From positions 1 through 6,874 of the forward strand of contig JAAFHH010000160.1 of assembly GCA_013297545.1 (NCBI GenBank): a stretch of 6,874 bases of DNA, written 5' to 3'. The stretch comes from Alphaproteobacteria bacterium. GTDB taxonomy: Bacteria; Pseudomonadota; Alphaproteobacteria; Elsterales; Elsteraceae. A program made the translations under genes and the position numbers. The notes beneath the pieces are model-generated. The model saw nothing but the letters and a program-made list of their open reading frames with translations. It made no database searches and was not told the origin of the DNA. Shown piece after piece: positions 6,518 through 6,874 of the stretch. Position 1 is the stretch's first letter. Each line of letters starts with the position of its first letter.

Positions 6518-6874
6518 CCAGTGTCTCCGCCGCTTTCGAGCCGATTGCCGTCGATGCGGCGAACCCGACACCGCTCTACCTGCAGCTCGCCGAGGAGTTG
6601 CGCGCCCGCATTGCAAACCAGCGCGTGCGGGTGGGCGACGCGCTGCCGTCGGAACGGGACTTGACCCTGATCACCGGCCTCAGCCGGGTGACCGTGCGGC
6701 GCGCGATCGACACGCTGTTGCGCGAAGGCATGCTGTCGCGCCGCCGCGGCTCTGGCACCTACGTCTCCGCACGCATCGAGCAGCCGGCCTCGGTATTGGC
6801 GGGGTTCTCCGCCGATATGCGCAACCGCGGCTCGGCACCAGGGTCGATCTGGCTCGACCGCCAGCTCGCCCACC
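6514..6874 (+). CDS. GntR-family (HutC-type) transcriptional regulator, N-terminal part
   Basis: The start ATG overlaps the murQ stop as ATGA and the frame stays open to the window edge, giving the first 120 residues. Residues 18-85 form a GntR winged helix-turn-helix: PLYLQLAEELRARI, then a GDALPSERDL segment (41-50), the recognition-helix stretch SRVTVRRAIDTLLREGML (57-74) and the wing RRRGSGTYVS (76-85). The following FSADMRNRGSAPGS (98-111) is how the effector-binding UTRA domain of the HutC subfamily usually begins. HutC-type regulators next to amino-sugar genes (NagR/YvoA-like) commonly respond to glucosamine or GlcNAc phosphates and repress the local operon. Since MurQ makes GlcNAc 6-phosphate, that effector is an attractive guess, not something the fragment shows. 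The ligand domain lies outside the window. Confidence 0.93.
   Translation, partial: MTSVSAAFEPIAVDAANPTPLYLQLAEELRARIANQRVRVGDALPSERDLTLITGLSRVTVRRAIDTLLREGMLSRRRGSGTYVSARIEQPASVLAGFSADMRNRGSAPGSIWLDRQLAH

Noticed and set aside
5057..6616. Long minus-strand open frame of 519 codons covering murQ and the transporter's 5' region
   Set aside because: It lies opposite the clearly recognisable murQ and crosses the divergent promoter region. The translation is rich in Arg, Gly and His with no family pattern, as expected for the antisense of GC-rich genes.
1..6874. tRNA, rRNA, CRISPR array, insertion sequence or phage feature
   Set aside because: Reading both strands showed no cloverleaf, spaced direct repeats, transposase pattern or terminal inverted repeats. 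Nearly all bases are accounted for by housekeeping-type genes.

Overview
The window is a compact, GC-rich stretch of ordinary bacterial chromosome. Genes are tightly spaced, the codons are rich in G and C at third positions, and there are no mobile elements, RNA genes or CRISPR arrays that I can see. The gene types (glucokinase, SelO, RraA-family protein, peptide-type substrate-binding protein, DMT exporter, MurQ with a GntR/HutC regulator) and the style of the MurQ active-site motif (GAELPPTYDW) fit a proteobacterium, most likely an alphaproteobacterium. That placement is inferred from protein style only.

Left arm, plus strand: the 3' end of a glucokinase gene (3-290); a divergent member of the SelO/YdiU protein-adenylyltransferase family (309-1739); an unrecognised acidic, helical protein (1818-2363); an RraA-family protein that lacks the usual arginine of its active-site motif (2407-3075); and, 13 bases later behind a strong Shine-Dalgarno sequence, a secreted family-5 (peptide/nickel type) ABC substrate-binding protein (3089-4644). 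The last gene is broken by an apparent one-base loss in a run of five G at 4020-4024. All five run the same way with gaps of 13 to 78 bases, so they could be co-transcribed, but their functions do not form an obvious pathway.

Middle, minus strand: an EamA/DMT-family membrane transporter (4645-5517) converges on the binding-protein gene. The two stop codons abut inside a perfect 12-base palindrome.

Right arm, plus strand: a 100-base divergent promoter region (5518-5617), containing a perfect 13-base dyad, separates the transporter from murQ (5618-6517). MurQ is the N-acetylmuramic acid 6-phosphate etherase of cell-wall recycling. Its stop overlaps the start of a GntR/HutC-type regulator (6514 to the window end, cut off) as ATGA. 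The murQ-gntR pair looks like the start of an amino-sugar/muropeptide recycling operon that controls itself. The dyad upstream is a candidate operator.

I found no convincing new biological system. The most useful observations are the frameshift in the binding protein, the altered RraA and SelO proteins, and the divergent control region.
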